Shown piece after piece: positions 36,066 to 45,608 of a stretch of 64,000 nucleotides of DNA. The position numbers were made by a program, and so were the translations under genes. Location of the stretch: contig NZ_CP126980.1 of assembly GCF_030252345.1 (NCBI RefSeq), forward strand, positions 4,727,501 to 4,791,500, written 5' to 3'. This DNA comes from Actinoplanes oblitus (lineage in GTDB: Bacteria > Actinomycetota > Actinomycetes > Mycobacteriales > Micromonosporaceae). The notes under the pieces were generated by a model that saw only the letters and a list, made by a program, of their open reading frames with translations, was not told the DNA's origin and ran no database searches. The first letter of the stretch is position 1. The number at the start of each line of letters is the position of its first letter.

Positions 36066-37556
36066 CTATGGACGACTATTCGCCGCCGGGCGCATGGTCA
36101 CCGGAGGCTGATGTCCCGTCTCGTCCGGGCCGAACGTCCCGCCCAGCACGGTCAGCGCCGGAGCTTCGGCGTCCACGGTCCGCGCCTGGGGCCAGTCGTC
36201 GGCATCGCGGGCAGCCGCGGCGGCGAGCCGGATGCCGAGGTCGTCCGGGGCACAGCCGGTCCATCGGCCGGCCGGCCGGTCCGGATCGGGGGCACAGCGC
36301 AGCTCGACCAGTTCGCTGTGTGTGCAGCCGGCCAGCTCGCGTGCCCGGCCCCGGTGCCGATCCCGGCTCCAGGAGGCGTCCAGGATCACGGTCTCACCGT
36401 GCTCCAGCAGCCGGCGCGCCCGCCAGATCAGCTCGGCGTAGGTCCGCTCGGTCCACTCGGCGGTGTAGATCCCGGTGCGGAAGTCCGACGCGCTGCTGCC
36501 GTCCGGGTCGATTCCGGCCAGTTCCCGCCGGATCCGATTGCCGGACAGCACGGTGGCGCCGAGCCGATCGGCGAGCCGGCCGGCCAGCCCGGACCGGCCG
36601 GTCGCCGATGGGCCGCCCAACAGCACCAGACGGACCGTGCCGGCGCGCAGGTGTCGCAGTGCGAGGCCGAGGTGAGCGGCGACGTCGCCGGCCGCCGACG
36701 GATCGCCCTGTTCGTGGCGCAGACAGCCGAGTTCGGCTCGGGAAAGCGCCCGGTATGCCGAGTAGTGGTGCCGCAGGGCGGCCGGGCCCGGATCGCCGCT
36801 GAACGCCAGGTAGGCGGTGAGGAAATGGTCCGCGAGCGCGGGTGCGCCCAGCTGTTCCAGGTCCACCGTCAGGCTCGCCACGTCGTCCAGCACGTCCAGG
36901 CAGCGCAGCCGGTCGTCGAACGCCAGGCAGCCGAGTACCCGCGGGCCGTCGTCGAGCAGGAAGATGTCGTCGGTGTTCAGATCGCCGTGGCCGTCGACGA
37001 TCCGGCCCTGCGCGACCCGCTCGGCCAGCAACGATTCGCGTCCGGCGAGGAACTGGTGAGCACGCTGGTGGGCCTCGATGGCGTCGGTGGCGCTCAGCAT
37101 GCCGCAGTGGAATCGACCCAGCCGGCCGGCCAACGTGTCCCAGCGATCCTGTAGCTCCGTGAGGGTCGCCTCCGCGTCGATCGCCGTGCCGCGCCGGGCG
37201 CCGGCGTGGAAGACGGTCAGCACCCGGGCCAGGCGGCGCATCTCGTCGTCGAGCGGCGTACGCGACCGGACCAGCGTCGACAGGCGGCGGTCGGCGGGCA
37301 TGCGGCGCATCACCACCAGGTGCTCGCAGGGCTCGCCGTCGACGCCGAGCAGGTCGGTGACACCGAGGTGGACGTCCGGGGCGAGCCGGCGGTTGAGCTG
37401 TACCTCCCGGTGGCAGAGGTGGAACCGGTCGGTGCGACGGCGGAAGTCATGGCGGCCGAGTTCCACCGGCTTCCTGAGTTTGTAGGCCCGTTCGCCGAGC
37501 AGGAACAGCACCGCGGCAGGCGTCTCCACCACCTCGGGGTGGCCGAGCGAGGTCAT
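36066..37556 (-). CDS. APH-like plus P-loop kinase-like protein (Rv2004c-like) with altered catalytic motifs
   Basis: 496 residues; the ATG at 37556 follows GGAGGAGG by 7 bases. The N-terminal two thirds (about 1-320) resemble the aminoglycoside-phosphotransferase-like family COG2187 and the C-terminal third (about 325-496) resembles an AAA_33 nucleotide kinase. This is the layout and length of mycobacterial Rv2004c, a DosR-regulon protein. Expected active-site motifs are changed: the HGDL loop reads DGHGDLNTDDIFL, the usual ID-C-EF strand reads VLGCLAFDD (metal Asp replaced by Gly), and the Walker A reads GGPSATGRSGLA with Arg for Lys. It may be a pseudokinase. It is divergent from the DUF1876 gene. 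Confidence 0.8.
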   Translation of the reverse strand: MTSLGHPEVVETPAAVLFLLGERAYKLRKPVELGRHDFRRRTDRFHLCHREVQLNRRLAPDVHLGVTDLLGVDGEPCEHLVVMRRMPADRRLSTLVRSRTPLDDEMRRLARVLTVFHAGARRGTAIDAEATLTELQDRWDTLAGRLGRFHCGMLSATDAIEAHQRAHQFLAGRESLLAERVAQGRIVDGHGDLNTDDIFLLDDGPRVLGCLAFDDRLRCLDVLDDVASLTVDLEQLGAPALADHFLTAYLAFSGDPGPAALRHHYSAYRALSRAELGCLRHEQGDPSAAGDVAAHLGLALRHLRAGTVRLVLLGGPSATGRSGLAGRLADRLGATVLSGNRIRRELAGIDPDGSSASDFRTGIYTAEWTERTYAELIWRARRLLEHGETVILDASWSRDRHRGRARELAGCTHSELVELRCAPDPDRPAGRWTGCAPDDLGIRLAAAAARDADDWPQARTVDAEAPALTVLGGTFGPDETGHQPPVTMRPAANSRP

Positions 37557-37710
37557 GGCATAGCCTCCTCCGCTTCCTGCCTCCACCATCGGCGCTCGCG
37601 CGGGTGTCGGGTAGGGCTGATCGGAACCGGGTCCGGGACCAACAGCACTGGGCGCGTCCGGCGGGGTGCGCCTGGATGGGGAGAGGAGGCACGATCAGGG
37701 AGGGAGAGCG

Positions 37711-37986
37711 ATGATGCACACGCGGACCTGGACGGTCGAGATCACCATCGACGAGCACGAGGACGAGCGGCGTACGCACGCGGTTGCCGTGCTGCGCACC
37801 GAGGCCCGCCCGCAGGTACGCGGCGAGGGAACCGCCCAGCGGGCGCCGCGGGACCTGGAGGTGCCGGAGATCGGGGACGAGCTCGCCACCGCGCGGGCGC
37901 TGGCCGATCTGGCGTACCAGTTGCTGGATGTGACCGCCGCCGACATCGAGGGCATCGTGCACCGGCCGGTGTTCCTGGACAGCTGA
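37711..37986 (+). CDS. DUF1876 protein (Rv1738-like, hypoxia-associated)
   Basis: 91 residues; the start at ATG 37711 (or 37714) follows GGGAGGGAGAG. The motifs WTVEITIDEHEDERRTHAVA and VPEIGDELATARALADLAYQ match mycobacterial Rv1738, a strongly hypoxia-induced DosR-regulon protein whose fold resembles ribosome hibernation factors. A role in silencing ribosomes during dormancy is therefore plausible but unproven. The upstream gap shares no perfect GGG-N8-CCC box; a degenerate AGGGCTGATCGGAACC lies at 37613-37628. Confidence 0.88.
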   Translation: MMHTRTWTVEITIDEHEDERRTHAVAVLRTEARPQVRGEGTAQRAPRDLEVPEIGDELATARALADLAYQLLDVTAADIEGIVHRPVFLDS

Positions 37987-38119
37987 CCCGACGGGGAAGG
38001 GAACTCGGTGTTCGGATGCCGGTGGCCCGCCGCCGGGCCGGAAGTCCGGCAGGCGCCGCGGCGGGTCACCATGCCGGTGCCTCGCGACGGCGTCGCGGTG
38101 CTGCCGCGGTAACCCTGGG

Positions 38120-38917
38120 TCAGCGGGCCACTAGCACCGGGCAGTCGGCGTGCCGCATCAGCTGGGACGCGGTGGTGCCGTGGATCGGGCCGTGCCGGCG
38201 GCTGCCGACGACGATCAGCCGGGTGCCGTGCGAGATGTCGGTCAGGGTGGTCGCGGCGCTCTCGGCCGAGAACATCAACTCGACCGCGACCCGCGGGTAC
38301 TTCGACTCCCACGGGGCGAGCCGTTCGGTGAGCCGCCTGCGTTGCGTGGCCTCCCGGTCGGGCGCACAGGAGCCGACCGCCACCAGCTCGGTGCCGAACC
38401 CGCTCGCCGCGGCGAACGCCGCCGGCAACACGTCGTCGACGGAGCCGGAGTCGTCCACGTCAGCCGCCACCAAGCCGGTGCCGGGGTCGGCGCGGCCCCG
38501 GACCACGACGACCGGGCAGTGGGCGCGGGCGGCGACCCGCCGGCTCACCGAACCCAGCAGGAGTCCGGCGAACCGGCCGTGGCGGCCGGTGCCGATCACC
38601 AGTCGGGAGGCGTCCACCGCGGCGTTGAGCAGCTGACCGGCCGGGTGACCGACCGCGATCTGCGCCCGCAGGGCGATGCCGGGCGCGGCCCGCAGGGCCA
38701 CCCGGACGGCGTCCTCGGCGACGAGCCGGGCGCTCTGCCGGGCCAGTTGGAAGGTCTGGCCGCCGACGTCGTATCGCGACACGGCCCAGTCCCACTCCAG
38801 CACGTGCACGATGCGCAGCGGCAGGTTCCGGCGATCGGCGTCGAGTGCGGCCCACCGGACGGCGGCGGTACCGGGCTCGGTGCCGTCGGTGCCGACGACG
38901 ACGGCCGGGGTTCGCAT
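38120..38917 (-). CDS. Tandem-domain universal stress protein
   Basis: 265 residues with two UspA folds. The first (about 1-140) keeps the ATP-binding loop GTGRHGRFAGLLLGSVSRRV, of the G-2x-G-9x-G(S/T) type; the second ends GSRRHGPIHGTTASQLMRHA. The ATG at 38917 follows GAGGGAGAAATC. Two-domain Usps of this kind (Rv2005c, Rv2623, Rv1996) belong to the DosR regulon. It is divergent from hsp20, sharing a 153-base gap with a DosR-like box at 38975-38988. Confidence 0.9.
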   Translation of the reverse strand: MRTPAVVVGTDGTEPGTAAVRWAALDADRRNLPLRIVHVLEWDWAVSRYDVGGQTFQLARQSARLVAEDAVRVALRAAPGIALRAQIAVGHPAGQLLNAAVDASRLVIGTGRHGRFAGLLLGSVSRRVAARAHCPVVVVRGRADPGTGLVAADVDDSGSVDDVLPAAFAAASGFGTELVAVGSCAPDREATQRRRLTERLAPWESKYPRVAVELMFSAESAATTLTDISHGTRLIVVGSRRHGPIHGTTASQLMRHADCPVLVAR

Positions 38918-38974
38918 GATTTCTCCCTCACCTTCCATCGCATCGATCCTCGGGCATCTGTGCGGTACCGGGCA

Positions 38975-38988
38975 GGGCATGAGGTCCC
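38975..38988. promoter_or_regulatory. DosR-like box, usp/hsp20 divergent gap
   Basis: GGGCATGAGGTCCC, matching the GGGAC-N4-GTCCC dyad core except at positions 4-5. It lies 58 bases from the Usp start and 83 from the hsp20 start. Confidence 0.5.
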
Positions 38989-39070
38989 GCGTACCGCGGT
39001 CGGCCGGCCCTGCCCGACGCCCGGTGCGCGCGCTGCGATGGAGGTGGACAAGCCGGAAAGGAGGAGAGGA

Positions 39071-39463
39071 ATGACGTCGCTGCTGCCCCGTCTGTTCGGG
39101 GACATGACCGACTGGCTGGAAGTCGACTTCCCGCGTCCGCTGCCGGCGATCCGCGTCGAGGACCGGATCACCGACAAGGAGTACGTGCTGCGCGCCGAAC
39201 TGCCCGGGTTGGACCCGGAGAAGGACGTGCAGATCACCGCGCTGCACGGCGTGCTGACCGTCAACGCGGAACGGCACGAGGAGAAGACCGGCACGGGCCG
39301 CTCGGAGTTCCGGTACGGCATGCTGCACCGCGCGTTGCGGCTGCCGCCCAACGCCGACGAGGCCGGGATCACCGCGAGCTACGAGAAGGGCATCCTGGAG
39401 ATCACGGTGCCGCTGGTCGGGCCGGAACCGGCCGGCCGCAAGATCGAGGTCAGCGCGAAGTGA
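39071..39463 (+). CDS. Hsp20 / alpha-crystallin small heat shock protein
   Basis: 130 residues; the ATG at 39071 follows AAGGAGGAGAGGA. The alpha-crystallin domain covers about residues 25-120 (IRVEDRITDKEYVLRAELPG, RSEFRYGMLHRALRLP, ITASYEKGILEITVPL) and the C-terminal tail PAGRKIEVSAK contains the I-x-V-type anchor. It is an ATP-independent chaperone, the counterpart of mycobacterial HspX/Acr. A strong terminator hairpin follows its stop. Confidence 0.93.
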   Translation: MTSLLPRLFGDMTDWLEVDFPRPLPAIRVEDRITDKEYVLRAELPGLDPEKDVQITALHGVLTVNAERHEEKTGTGRSEFRYGMLHRALRLPPNADEAGITASYEKGILEITVPLVGPEPAGRKIEVSAK

Positions 39464-39481
39464 CCTCGGCGTCTCGAGAGG

Positions 39482-39512
39482 ACACCGGCCGGCGCGGCGC
39501 GCCGGCCGGTGT
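39482..39512 (+). terminator. Hairpin after hsp20
   Basis: Perfect 14-bp stem ACACCGGCCGGCGC (39482-39495 with 39499-39512), 3-base loop. Confidence 0.8.
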
Positions 39513-39532
39513 GCCGTCCGTCCCGTGGAGCC

Positions 39533-39546
39533 GGGACGTCGGACCC
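39533..39546 (+). promoter_or_regulatory. DosR-like box upstream of the P-type ATPase
   Basis: GGGACGTCGGACCC (GGGAC-N4-GACCC), ending 36 bases before the ATPase ATG, in the short gap after the hsp20 terminator. Confidence 0.6.
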
Positions 39547-39582
39547 TGACCCCGCCCGGCCGGGCGGGCCGAGGCTGAGGGT

Positions 39583-42267
39583 ATGGCCCAGATGACGACG
39601 GCTCCGGCCGAGGTCGACGAGCGACAGCCGCCGACCGAACTGTTCCGGCACCTGCGTTCCGGACCTACCGGGCTGCGCTCGCGTGAGGCGGCCCGCCGGC
39701 TCACCGTGTACGGCCCCAACGAGCTGTCCCGGCGGCAGACCCGGCACTGGCCGCGGCAACTGCTCGCCCAGTTCACCCAGCCGCTCGCGGTGCTGCTGAT
39801 GGTCGCCGCGGTGCTGGCCTGGTTCGGGCACACCGTCGCGCTGGCCGCGGCCGTGGTCGCCGTCATTCTGCTCAACGCCGGGTTCGCGTTCGTCCAGGAA
39901 CAGCAGGCCGAACGCGCGGTCGAGGCCCTCGCGGCCTTCCTGCCGATGTCCGCGCGGGTGCTGCGCGACGGCGAACTGGTCGAAGCCCCCGCCCGGGAGC
40001 TGGTGCCCGGCGACGTCATCGAGGTAACCGAGGGCGACCGGGTCTGTGCCGACGCCCGGCTGATCGAGGGCGCGGTGGCGGTGGACCTGTCGGCGCTCAA
40101 CGGCGAGTCGGCGCCGGCCGTCCGGACCGCCGACGGCGACCTGGTGCCGGGGCCGTTGCTGGAGGCGCGGGAACTGGTGTTCAGCGGCACGTCGTGCACG
40201 GCGGGGCAGGCGCGGGCGGTGGTCACCCACACCGGTATGCACACCGAGATCGGGCGGATCGCCGCGCTGTCGCAGCGTGGCCGCGTCGAGGCGAGCCCGC
40301 TGGAACGCCAGGTCCGCCGGGCCACCTGGATCATCGCGGCCGCGGCGGTCGCGGCCGGAGTCGCGTTCCTGCCGATCGGTGTGCTGGCCGGGCTCGGCTG
40401 GGCGGCGGCGATCAGTTTCGCCATCGGTCTGATCGTGGCGAACGTGCCGGAGGGGCTGCTGCCGACGATCACCCTGGCGCTCGCCGCGGGCGTGCGCGAG
40501 CTGGCCCGGGCCGGCGCGGTGGTGAAACGGCTCTCGGCGGTGGAGACGCTCGGCTCGACCACGGTGATCTGCACCGACAAGACCGGCACCCTGACCGAGA
40601 ATCGGATGCGGGTGACCCAGCTGTGGCTGCCCGGCGGCGAGCAGGACGCGGCGGCGCGTGCCCTCGCGCTGGCGGCCGCCACGTGCACTACGGCGCACGC
40701 GGCCGACCGGGGCGATCCGACCGAGCTGGCGTTGCTGCGGCTGGCCGCCGAGCGGGGTGTGCCGGTGGACGCCGCGGCCCGGGACGCCGCCCGGACCGCG
40801 TTGTACGCCTTCGACCCGCGCACCAAGCGGATGTCCACGGTGACCGGCGACCGGCTGTACACCAAGGGGGCGCCCGAATCGGTGCTGCCGCTGTGCACCC
40901 GGGTCCTCGACGCCGGCGGTATCGCGGAACTCACCGAGGCGGTGCGGGCCGAGGCGACCGCGACGGTCGACCGGTACGCCCGGGCGGGTCTGCGGGTGCT
41001 GGCGGTCGCGCAGCGGGTCGCCTCCGCCGGCTTGCTGGCCGCCGGACGCGAGAACGCCGAGGCCGGGCTGACCCTGCTCGGGCTGGTCGCGATGGTGGAC
41101 CCGCCCCGGGCGGCGGTACCGGCAGCGGTCGCCGACGCGCACCGGGCCGGCATCCGGGTGCACGTGATCACCGGCGACTACGGGCCGACCGCGGCGACCA
41201 TCGCCGCCGAGGTCGGCATCGGCGACGGCCACCAGCGGGTGGTCACCGGCGCCGAGCTGGACGCGATGGGCGACGCCGACCTGGACCGGCTGCTCGGCGA
41301 CGGGCAGGAGATCGTGTTCGCCCGGTCGTCGCCCGAGGGCAAGCTGCGCATCTGCGAGGCGTTGCGCTCCGAGGGCCACATCGTGGCGATGACCGGGGAC
41401 GGGGTGAACGACGCCCCGGCGCTGCGGCGCGCCGACATCGGGGTGGCGATGGGTCGCTCCGGCACCGACGTGGCCCGCGAGGCGGCGACCATGGTGCTCA
41501 CCGACGACAACTTCGCCACCATCGTGCGGGCGATCGAGGCGGGGCGGCGGGTCTTCGACAACGTACGCAAGTTCGTGCTGTACATCTTCGCGCACGCCGT
41601 ACCGGAAGTCGTGCCGTTCTTGATCTTCGCGTTGTCCGGTGGCGCGGTGCCGTTGCCGCTGACGGTGCTGCAGATCCTCGCCATCGACCTGGGCACCGAG
41701 ACGCTGCCGGCACTCGCGCTGGGCCGTGAGCGTGCCGAGCCGGGCCTGATGGCGCGGCCGCCGCGGTCGCCGAAGGCCGGCGTGATCGATCGGCGGCTGC
41801 TGTGGCGGGCCTGGGGGCTGCTCGGCGTCACCTCGGCGATCCTGGTCACCGCTGGATTCTTCTGGAGCCTGTGGCGGGCCGGCTGGCAGCCCGGTGCCGC
41901 GCTGAGCGGCGCGGACTACGACCGCGCCACCACGATGACCTTCGCCGGGATCGTGGCCTGCCAGATCGGCACCGCGTTCGCCGCCCGCACCGATTACGCG
42001 TCGCTGCGCTCCATCGGCGTGTTCAGCAACCGGCTGCTGCTCGGCGGGATCGCCTTCGAGCTGGTCTTCGCCGCCGTCCTGATCTATCTGCCGCCGCTGC
42101 AGGCCGTTTTCGGCACGGCCGCGCTGGGCGGCGCCGAACTGGCGTTCCTCGCCCCGTTCCCGCTGCTGGTGTGGGGCGTCGACGAACTGTACCGCGCGTG
42201 GCTGCGCCGCCGCGGATCCCGAACCGCGCACCAGGAGGCACCATCATGCGAGTCCTCGACATCATGA
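39583..42267 (+). CDS. P-type cation-transporting ATPase (type II, CtpF-like)
   Basis: 894 residues. Actuator loop [14 protein letters not shown], helix-4 motif [20 protein letters not shown], phosphorylated Asp332 in [14 protein letters not shown], and hinge [20 protein letters not shown] are all intact, so the pump should be active. About ten membrane helices are expected. The PEGL helix places it with Ca2+/Na+/H+-type pumps rather than heavy-metal pumps; the ion is uncertain. The DosR-regulon homologue in mycobacteria is CtpF. Its 3' end overlaps the CBS-protein start by 22 bases. Confidence 0.92.
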   Translation: MAQMTTAPAEVDERQPPTELFRHLRSGPTGLRSREAARRLTVYGPNELSRRQTRHWPRQLLAQFTQPLAVLLMVAAVLAWFGHTVALAAAVVAVILLNAGFAFVQEQQAERAVEALAAFLPMSARVLRDGELVEAPARELVPGDVIEVTEGDRVCADARLIEGAVAVDLSALNGESAPAVRTADGDLVPGPLLEARELVFSGTSCTAGQARAVVTHTGMHTEIGRIAALSQRGRVEASPLERQVRRATWIIAAAAVAAGVAFLPIGVLAGLGWAAAISFAIGLIVANVPEGLLPTITLALAAGVRELARAGAVVKRLSAVETLGSTTVICTDKTGTLTENRMRVTQLWLPGGEQDAAARALALAAATCTTAHAADRGDPTELALLRLAAERGVPVDAAARDAARTALYAFDPRTKRMSTVTGDRLYTKGAPESVLPLCTRVLDAGGIAELTEAVRAEATATVDRYARAGLRVLAVAQRVASAGLLAAGRENAEAGLTLLGLVAMVDPPRAAVPAAVADAHRAGIRVHVITGDYGPTAATIAAEVGIGDGHQRVVTGAELDAMGDADLDRLLGDGQEIVFARSSPEGKLRICEALRSEGHIVAMTGDGVNDAPALRRADIGVAMGRSGTDVAREAATMVLTDDNFATIVRAIEAGRRVFDNVRKFVLYIFAHAVPEVVPFLIFALSGGAVPLPLTVLQILAIDLGTETLPALALGRERAEPGLMARPPRSPKAGVIDRRLLWRAWGLLGVTSAILVTAGFFWSLWRAGWQPGAALSGADYDRATTMTFAGIVACQIGTAFAARTDYASLRSIGVFSNRLLLGGIAFELVFAAVLIYLPPLQAVFGTAALGGAELAFLAPFPLLVWGVDELYRAWLRRRGSRTAHQEAPSCESSTS

Positions 42268-42899
42268 CCAGCCCGGCGCAGGTCGTTCCGGCCGACGCGC
42301 CGGTGGAGAGCGCCGCCGAGCTGATGATCACGTACGCCGTCACCGCCCTGCCGGTGGTGGACGCGGACAACCGGCTGATCGGCATGGTCAGCGACAGCGA
42401 TCTGCTCTGGCACCGGGTACCCGCCGAACCGCGGAGCGACCCGGCCCGCCATCCCGACACCATGGTGCATCCCGGCTTCCGGCCGGGCGTCGTGGTCGAG
42501 GTGATGTCGGAGTACCCGGTCACCACCACGCCCGGCGCGGATGTCGCCGACGCCGCGCAGCTGATGCTCGATCACGACGTGCGCAGCCTGCCGGTGCTGG
42601 TGGACGACGAGCTCGTCGGCGTGGTCAGCCGCCGCGACATCCTGAAGGCGATGGTCCGGGACGACCGGGTGCTGGCCGCGGACGTGCAGCGCCGCCTGGA
42701 CGGCTACGCCGGGCGGCGGGGCCGGTGGACCGCGACGGCCGCGGCCGGCGTCATCACCGTCACCGGCGGTTTCCCCAACGAGGAGCAGCGCACGGTCGTC
42801 ACGCTGCTGGCCGGCGCCGTTCCCGGGGTGGCCGCGGTCCGGGTGCCGGAGCAGAGCCCGAACGGCACTGTCGCCGATGAGGCGGCGGTGCCTGCGTAG
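42246..42899 (+). CDS. CBS-pair and BON-domain protein (Hrp1-related)
   Basis: 217 residues; the ATG at 42246 lies inside the end of the ATPase gene, preceded by AGGAGG. Two CBS motifs ([20 protein letters not shown] through [14 protein letters not shown], and [20 protein letters not shown] through [14 protein letters not shown]) form a nucleotide-sensing pair. A C-terminal BON domain follows ([20 protein letters not shown]). The CBS part resembles hypoxic response protein 1 (Rv2626c). Coupling to the pump suggests energy or ligand sensing for transport control. Confidence 0.88.
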   Translation: MRVLDIMTSPAQVVPADAPVESAAELMITYAVTALPVVDADNRLIGMVSDSDLLWHRVPAEPRSDPARHPDTMVHPGFRPGVVVEVMSEYPVTTTPGADVADAAQLMLDHDVRSLPVLVDDELVGVVSRRDILKAMVRDDRVLAADVQRRLDGYAGRRGRWTATAAAGVITVTGGFPNEEQRTVVTLLAGAVPGVAAVRVPEQSPNGTVADEAAVPA

Positions 42900-42916
42900 A
42901 GGGGGAGGTGGCCGCC

Positions 42917-43096
42917 ATGAACTGCCTGATCCAGGGTATCGGGGTGCCGTTGTGGACACCGGTTCCGGCACCGGCCGGGCGGGTGGTGCCGGGCGTGCGC
43001 CGGGACCGGGTGCCGGAACCGATCCGCCGTGTCGACCCGTGTCTTGGCCCGCTGCTGGGGCTGCCGCCGGCGCCCGGTGACGTCCGCGGGCGCTGA
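42917..43096 (+). CDS. Small Pro/Arg-rich protein of unknown function
   Basis: 59 residues. The ATG at 42917 has an excellent GGGGGAGG site 8 bases upstream, starting right after the CBS gene stop, so it looks like the last gene of the ATPase operon. The sequence (MNCLIQGIGVPLWTPVPAPA, then Arg-rich, ending PAPGDVRGR) has no recognised domain. A strong hairpin follows. Confidence 0.5.
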   Translation: MNCLIQGIGVPLWTPVPAPAGRVVPGVRRDRVPEPIRRVDPCLGPLLGLPPAPGDVRGR

Positions 43097-43101
43097 TCGC
43101 C

Positions 43102-43136
43102 GGAGGTCCCGGACGGTGTTCCCGTCCGGGACCTCC
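43102..43136 (+). terminator. Hairpin ending the ATPase-CBS operon
   Basis: Perfect 15-bp stem GGAGGTCCCGGACGG (43102-43116 with 43122-43136), 5-base loop. Confidence 0.85.
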
Positions 43137-43324
43137 AGTGCGGGCGCGATCGTTCGTCGGCCCCAGGGTGCGGTCTGTGCATCGGACAAGCCGGCGCTGT
43201 CTCCGGGTGTCGTCCCGGTGTCAAGCCTGCCTCCGGCGGCGGTTCCGCGATAGGGCCGATGGTCTCACTTTCTTTCCGGTACGCCGGACGTCGCGCGCCC
43301 GTGCCGGTGGCGATCCCGCCCCGA

Positions 43325-44191
43325 TCACTGGCGGGCGATCAGGATCGGGCAGTCGGCGTGGTGCAGCAGCTGCTGGCCGACCGAGCCCAGCAGGGTTCCG
43401 GCCACCGTGCCGAGTCCCCGGCTGCCGACCACCACCAGCTGTGCGTGGTGTGAGGCGCCGACCAGCAGCCCGGCTGCCGTACCGGTGGCGACCTGCACCT
43501 GTACCGGTACGTCGGGGAACCGGTCGATCCATCCGGCGAGGATCTCGTCCACCGCGGTGACATGCGACTTCGCGATTTGCTCCGGGTCGGGCGGCGCGAT
43601 GGGGGCGAGGCCCGGGCCGACCGGCGGCAACGGTGTGGCGTAGGCGTGCACCGCCAGCACCGGTCCGTGCCGACGGCGGGCGGCCTCGAACGCCGCGCTG
43701 ATGGCCAGATCGCTGCCCGGGGAACCGTCCACGCCGACCACGACCGGGCCGTCGATGGCCAGCGCCCGGCCGCGGACCACCACCGTGGGGCAGCGGGCGT
43801 GGGTCGACACCCGGGAACCGACCGAGCCGAGCATCAGGCTGGTGAAGCCGCCGCGGCCGCGGTGGCCGACCACCAGGAGCCCGGCGTCCCGGCCGTGCTC
43901 GAGCAGCACGGCGGCGGGGTCGCCGGGTGCGACGACGGTGTGCACGGTGAGGGAGGGCGCGAGTGTGCCGATCGCCGTTCGGGCTTCGGCCACGACGGCT
44001 TCGGCCTCTTCGGCCGCCTCGGTGAGATCGCGGCGCGGCGGTCCCGGCGCGGCGGCCCAGGTCGGGTCGTACACGCTGAGCACGGTCAGCGCGGCGTTGC
44101 GGCGCTGGGCCTCCACGGCGGCCCAGCGCACGGCGGCCTGTGCCGGCGCGGAGCCGTCGGTGCCGACCAGGACCGGTTCGACGGTGTTCAT
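43325..44191 (-). CDS. Tandem-domain universal stress protein
   Basis: 288 residues, two UspA domains. The first has VLVGTDGSAPAQAAVRWAAV and GHRGRGGFTSLMLGSVGSRV; the second VVVGVDGSPGSDLAISAAFE and GSRGLGTVAGTLLGSVGQQL, so both nucleotide-binding loops look complete. It starts 30 bases after the SPFH gene and is probably translated from the same transcript, under the box at 45160. Confidence 0.9.
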   Translation of the reverse strand: MNTVEPVLVGTDGSAPAQAAVRWAAVEAQRRNAALTVLSVYDPTWAAAPGPPRRDLTEAAEEAEAVVAEARTAIGTLAPSLTVHTVVAPGDPAAVLLEHGRDAGLLVVGHRGRGGFTSLMLGSVGSRVSTHARCPTVVVRGRALAIDGPVVVGVDGSPGSDLAISAAFEAARRRHGPVLAVHAYATPLPPVGPGLAPIAPPDPEQIAKSHVTAVDEILAGWIDRFPDVPVQVQVATGTAAGLLVGASHHAQLVVVGSRGLGTVAGTLLGSVGQQLLHHADCPILIARQ

Positions 44192-44221
44192 CGGGGGACC
44201 TTCCAGGTGTGCGAAATGCGG

Positions 44222-45067
44222 TCAGGATCGGGCCGGGGTGGCCGGGGGTGCGCTTCCGCCGTTGGTGGCCGGTGTTGCCGGCGGGGGCCGGTGGCTGGCC
44301 TCGGCCTCGTGGGTGAGGAAGTTGCCCAGTTCGCCGATGGTGCTCATCAGCGGCGCGGGGAAGACGACCGTGGTGTTCTTGTCGACGCCGATCTCGACCA
44401 GCGATTGCAGGTTGCGCAGCTGCAGGGCGAGGGGATGGGCCATCATGGTGTCGGAGGCGGCACCTAGCGCGGCGGCGGCCAGCGACTCACCCTCCGCGTT
44501 GATGATCTTCGCTCGCTTCTCCCGCTCCGCTTCGGCCTGCTTGGCCATCGCCCGCTTCATCGCGTCGGGCAACTGGATGTCCTTGAGCTCGACCAGGGTC
44601 ACTTCGACGCCCCAGTCGACGGTGGTGACGTCGAGGATCATGCGGATGTCGTCGTTGATCCGGTCGGTTTCGGAGAGGGTCTCGTCCAGGGTGTGCCGCC
44701 CGACGACTTTGCGCAGGGTGGTCTGGGCGATCTGGTTGATCGCCGCGCGGACGTTCTCGATGGCGACGACGGATTTGACCGCGTCGACGACTCGGAAGTA
44801 GGCGACGGCGGAGACGTCGACGCTGACGTTGTCGCGGGTGATGATGCCCTGCGACTGGATCGGCATGGTGACGATGCGCAGCGAGACGCGGTGCATGATG
44901 TCGATGATCGGGATCAGGAAGCGCAGACCCGGGTCCCGGGCGCCGACGACGCGGCCGAGCCGGAAGACCACACCGCGCTCGTACTGCTTGACGATCCGCA
45001 CCGACAGCACCAGCAGCAGGATCGCCACGGCCGCTGCGATGATCAGGACGATGGCGGGGGTACTCAT
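44222..45067 (-). CDS. SPFH/band 7 (stomatin-like, slipin) membrane protein
   Basis: 281 residues; the ATG at 45067 follows AAGGAGCTTCTCG. One N-terminal membrane helix ([20 protein letters not shown]) leads to an SPFH domain ([60 protein letters not shown]) and a coiled coil ([20 protein letters not shown]). It is a scaffold of membrane microdomains. There is no NfeD partner gene beside it. It is first in an operon with the Usp gene. Confidence 0.9.
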   Translation of the reverse strand: MSTPAIVLIIAAAVAILLLVLSVRIVKQYERGVVFRLGRVVGARDPGLRFLIPIIDIMHRVSLRIVTMPIQSQGIITRDNVSVDVSAVAYFRVVDAVKSVVAIENVRAAINQIAQTTLRKVVGRHTLDETLSETDRINDDIRMILDVTTVDWGVEVTLVELKDIQLPDAMKRAMAKQAEAEREKRAKIINAEGESLAAAALGAASDTMMAHPLALQLRNLQSLVEIGVDKNTTVVFPAPLMSTIGELGNFLTHEAEASHRPPPATPATNGGSAPPATPARS

Positions 45068-45160
45068 CGAGAAGCTCCTTCCACACGGGCCGGCGCGGAC
45101 GGGGAGCCCACTGCGGCGCGTGCCTACCTCCACGGTCGAACGTCCGGTATGTCCCCGCCA

Positions 45161-45174
45161 GGGCCGAAAGTCTC
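45161..45174 (-). promoter_or_regulatory. DosR-like box upstream of SPFH-usp operon
   Basis: On the minus strand GAGACTTTCGGCCC, one base from GGGACTTTCGGCCC, the classical mycobacterial DosR core form. It lies 93 bases from the SPFH start. Confidence 0.6.
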
Positions 45175-45534
45175 GGGTGGGCGGGGAACGAGGCCCCGGC
45201 TTGTCGGGACCAAGAAGCCGGTGCCCGAGTCGGAACCTGTGGTATCGCGAGCGCCCGGCAGCCGTTGTGCGCGCGGCGGCGAGGAGGGCCGAGGTGACGC
45301 TCGTGGGCGGAGCGCCTGCGACGTCCGGGGAGGCGATCCGGCACTGCGTTGTCAGGCCCAACGGCGCTGAACAGCACGGCGGCAGCTGCCCCGACCGAGG
45401 CCGCACATCGATGGAAATGATCCCGGAGCGTCTGCTCGCCGGCGACGTCGGACCAGGTGCGGCGGCGACGATGTCGTGGCGAGGTGCCTCAGAGACACCG
45501 CAGCGGTGAACGATCCGCGTAGTCGTTGGCGACC

Positions 45535-45548
45535 GGGTACACCGTCCC
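45535..45548 (+). promoter_or_regulatory. DosR-like box upstream of GNAT gene
   Basis: GGGTACACCGTCCC, ending 60 bases before the ATG at 45609; positions 4-5 differ from the core. Confidence 0.45.
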
Positions 45549-45608
45549 GCGCGTTCGGTTACCTCGGCCCGTGGCGGGCGGGACCGGTCTCAGCCATTGT
45601 GGAGTTCG

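Larger units (their letters stand above)
45068..45608. promoter_or_regulatory. Long divergent control region, SPFH and GNAT genes
   Basis: 541 bases without a convincing gene. Two DosR-like boxes lie in it, one toward each gene (45161-45174 and 45535-45548). A 32-codon frame from ATG 45411 ([20 protein letters not shown]...) has no good ribosome site and is not called. Confidence 0.5.

Noticed and set aside
37613..37640. A DosR-like box before the DUF1876 gene
   Set aside because: The best candidates (GGGCTGATCGGAACC, GGGTCCGGGACC) break the GGG-N8-CCC spacing, so no box is claimed for this gene.
39379..42231. 950-codon open frame on the minus strand, opposite the P-type ATPase
   Set aside because: It is the mirror of a strongly biased GC-rich gene. 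The product is Arg/Gly/His-rich with no domain, while the plus strand has all P-type ATPase motifs.
45411..45509. 32-codon frame before the GNAT gene
   Set aside because: No ribosome site and no recognisable product; more likely part of the control region.
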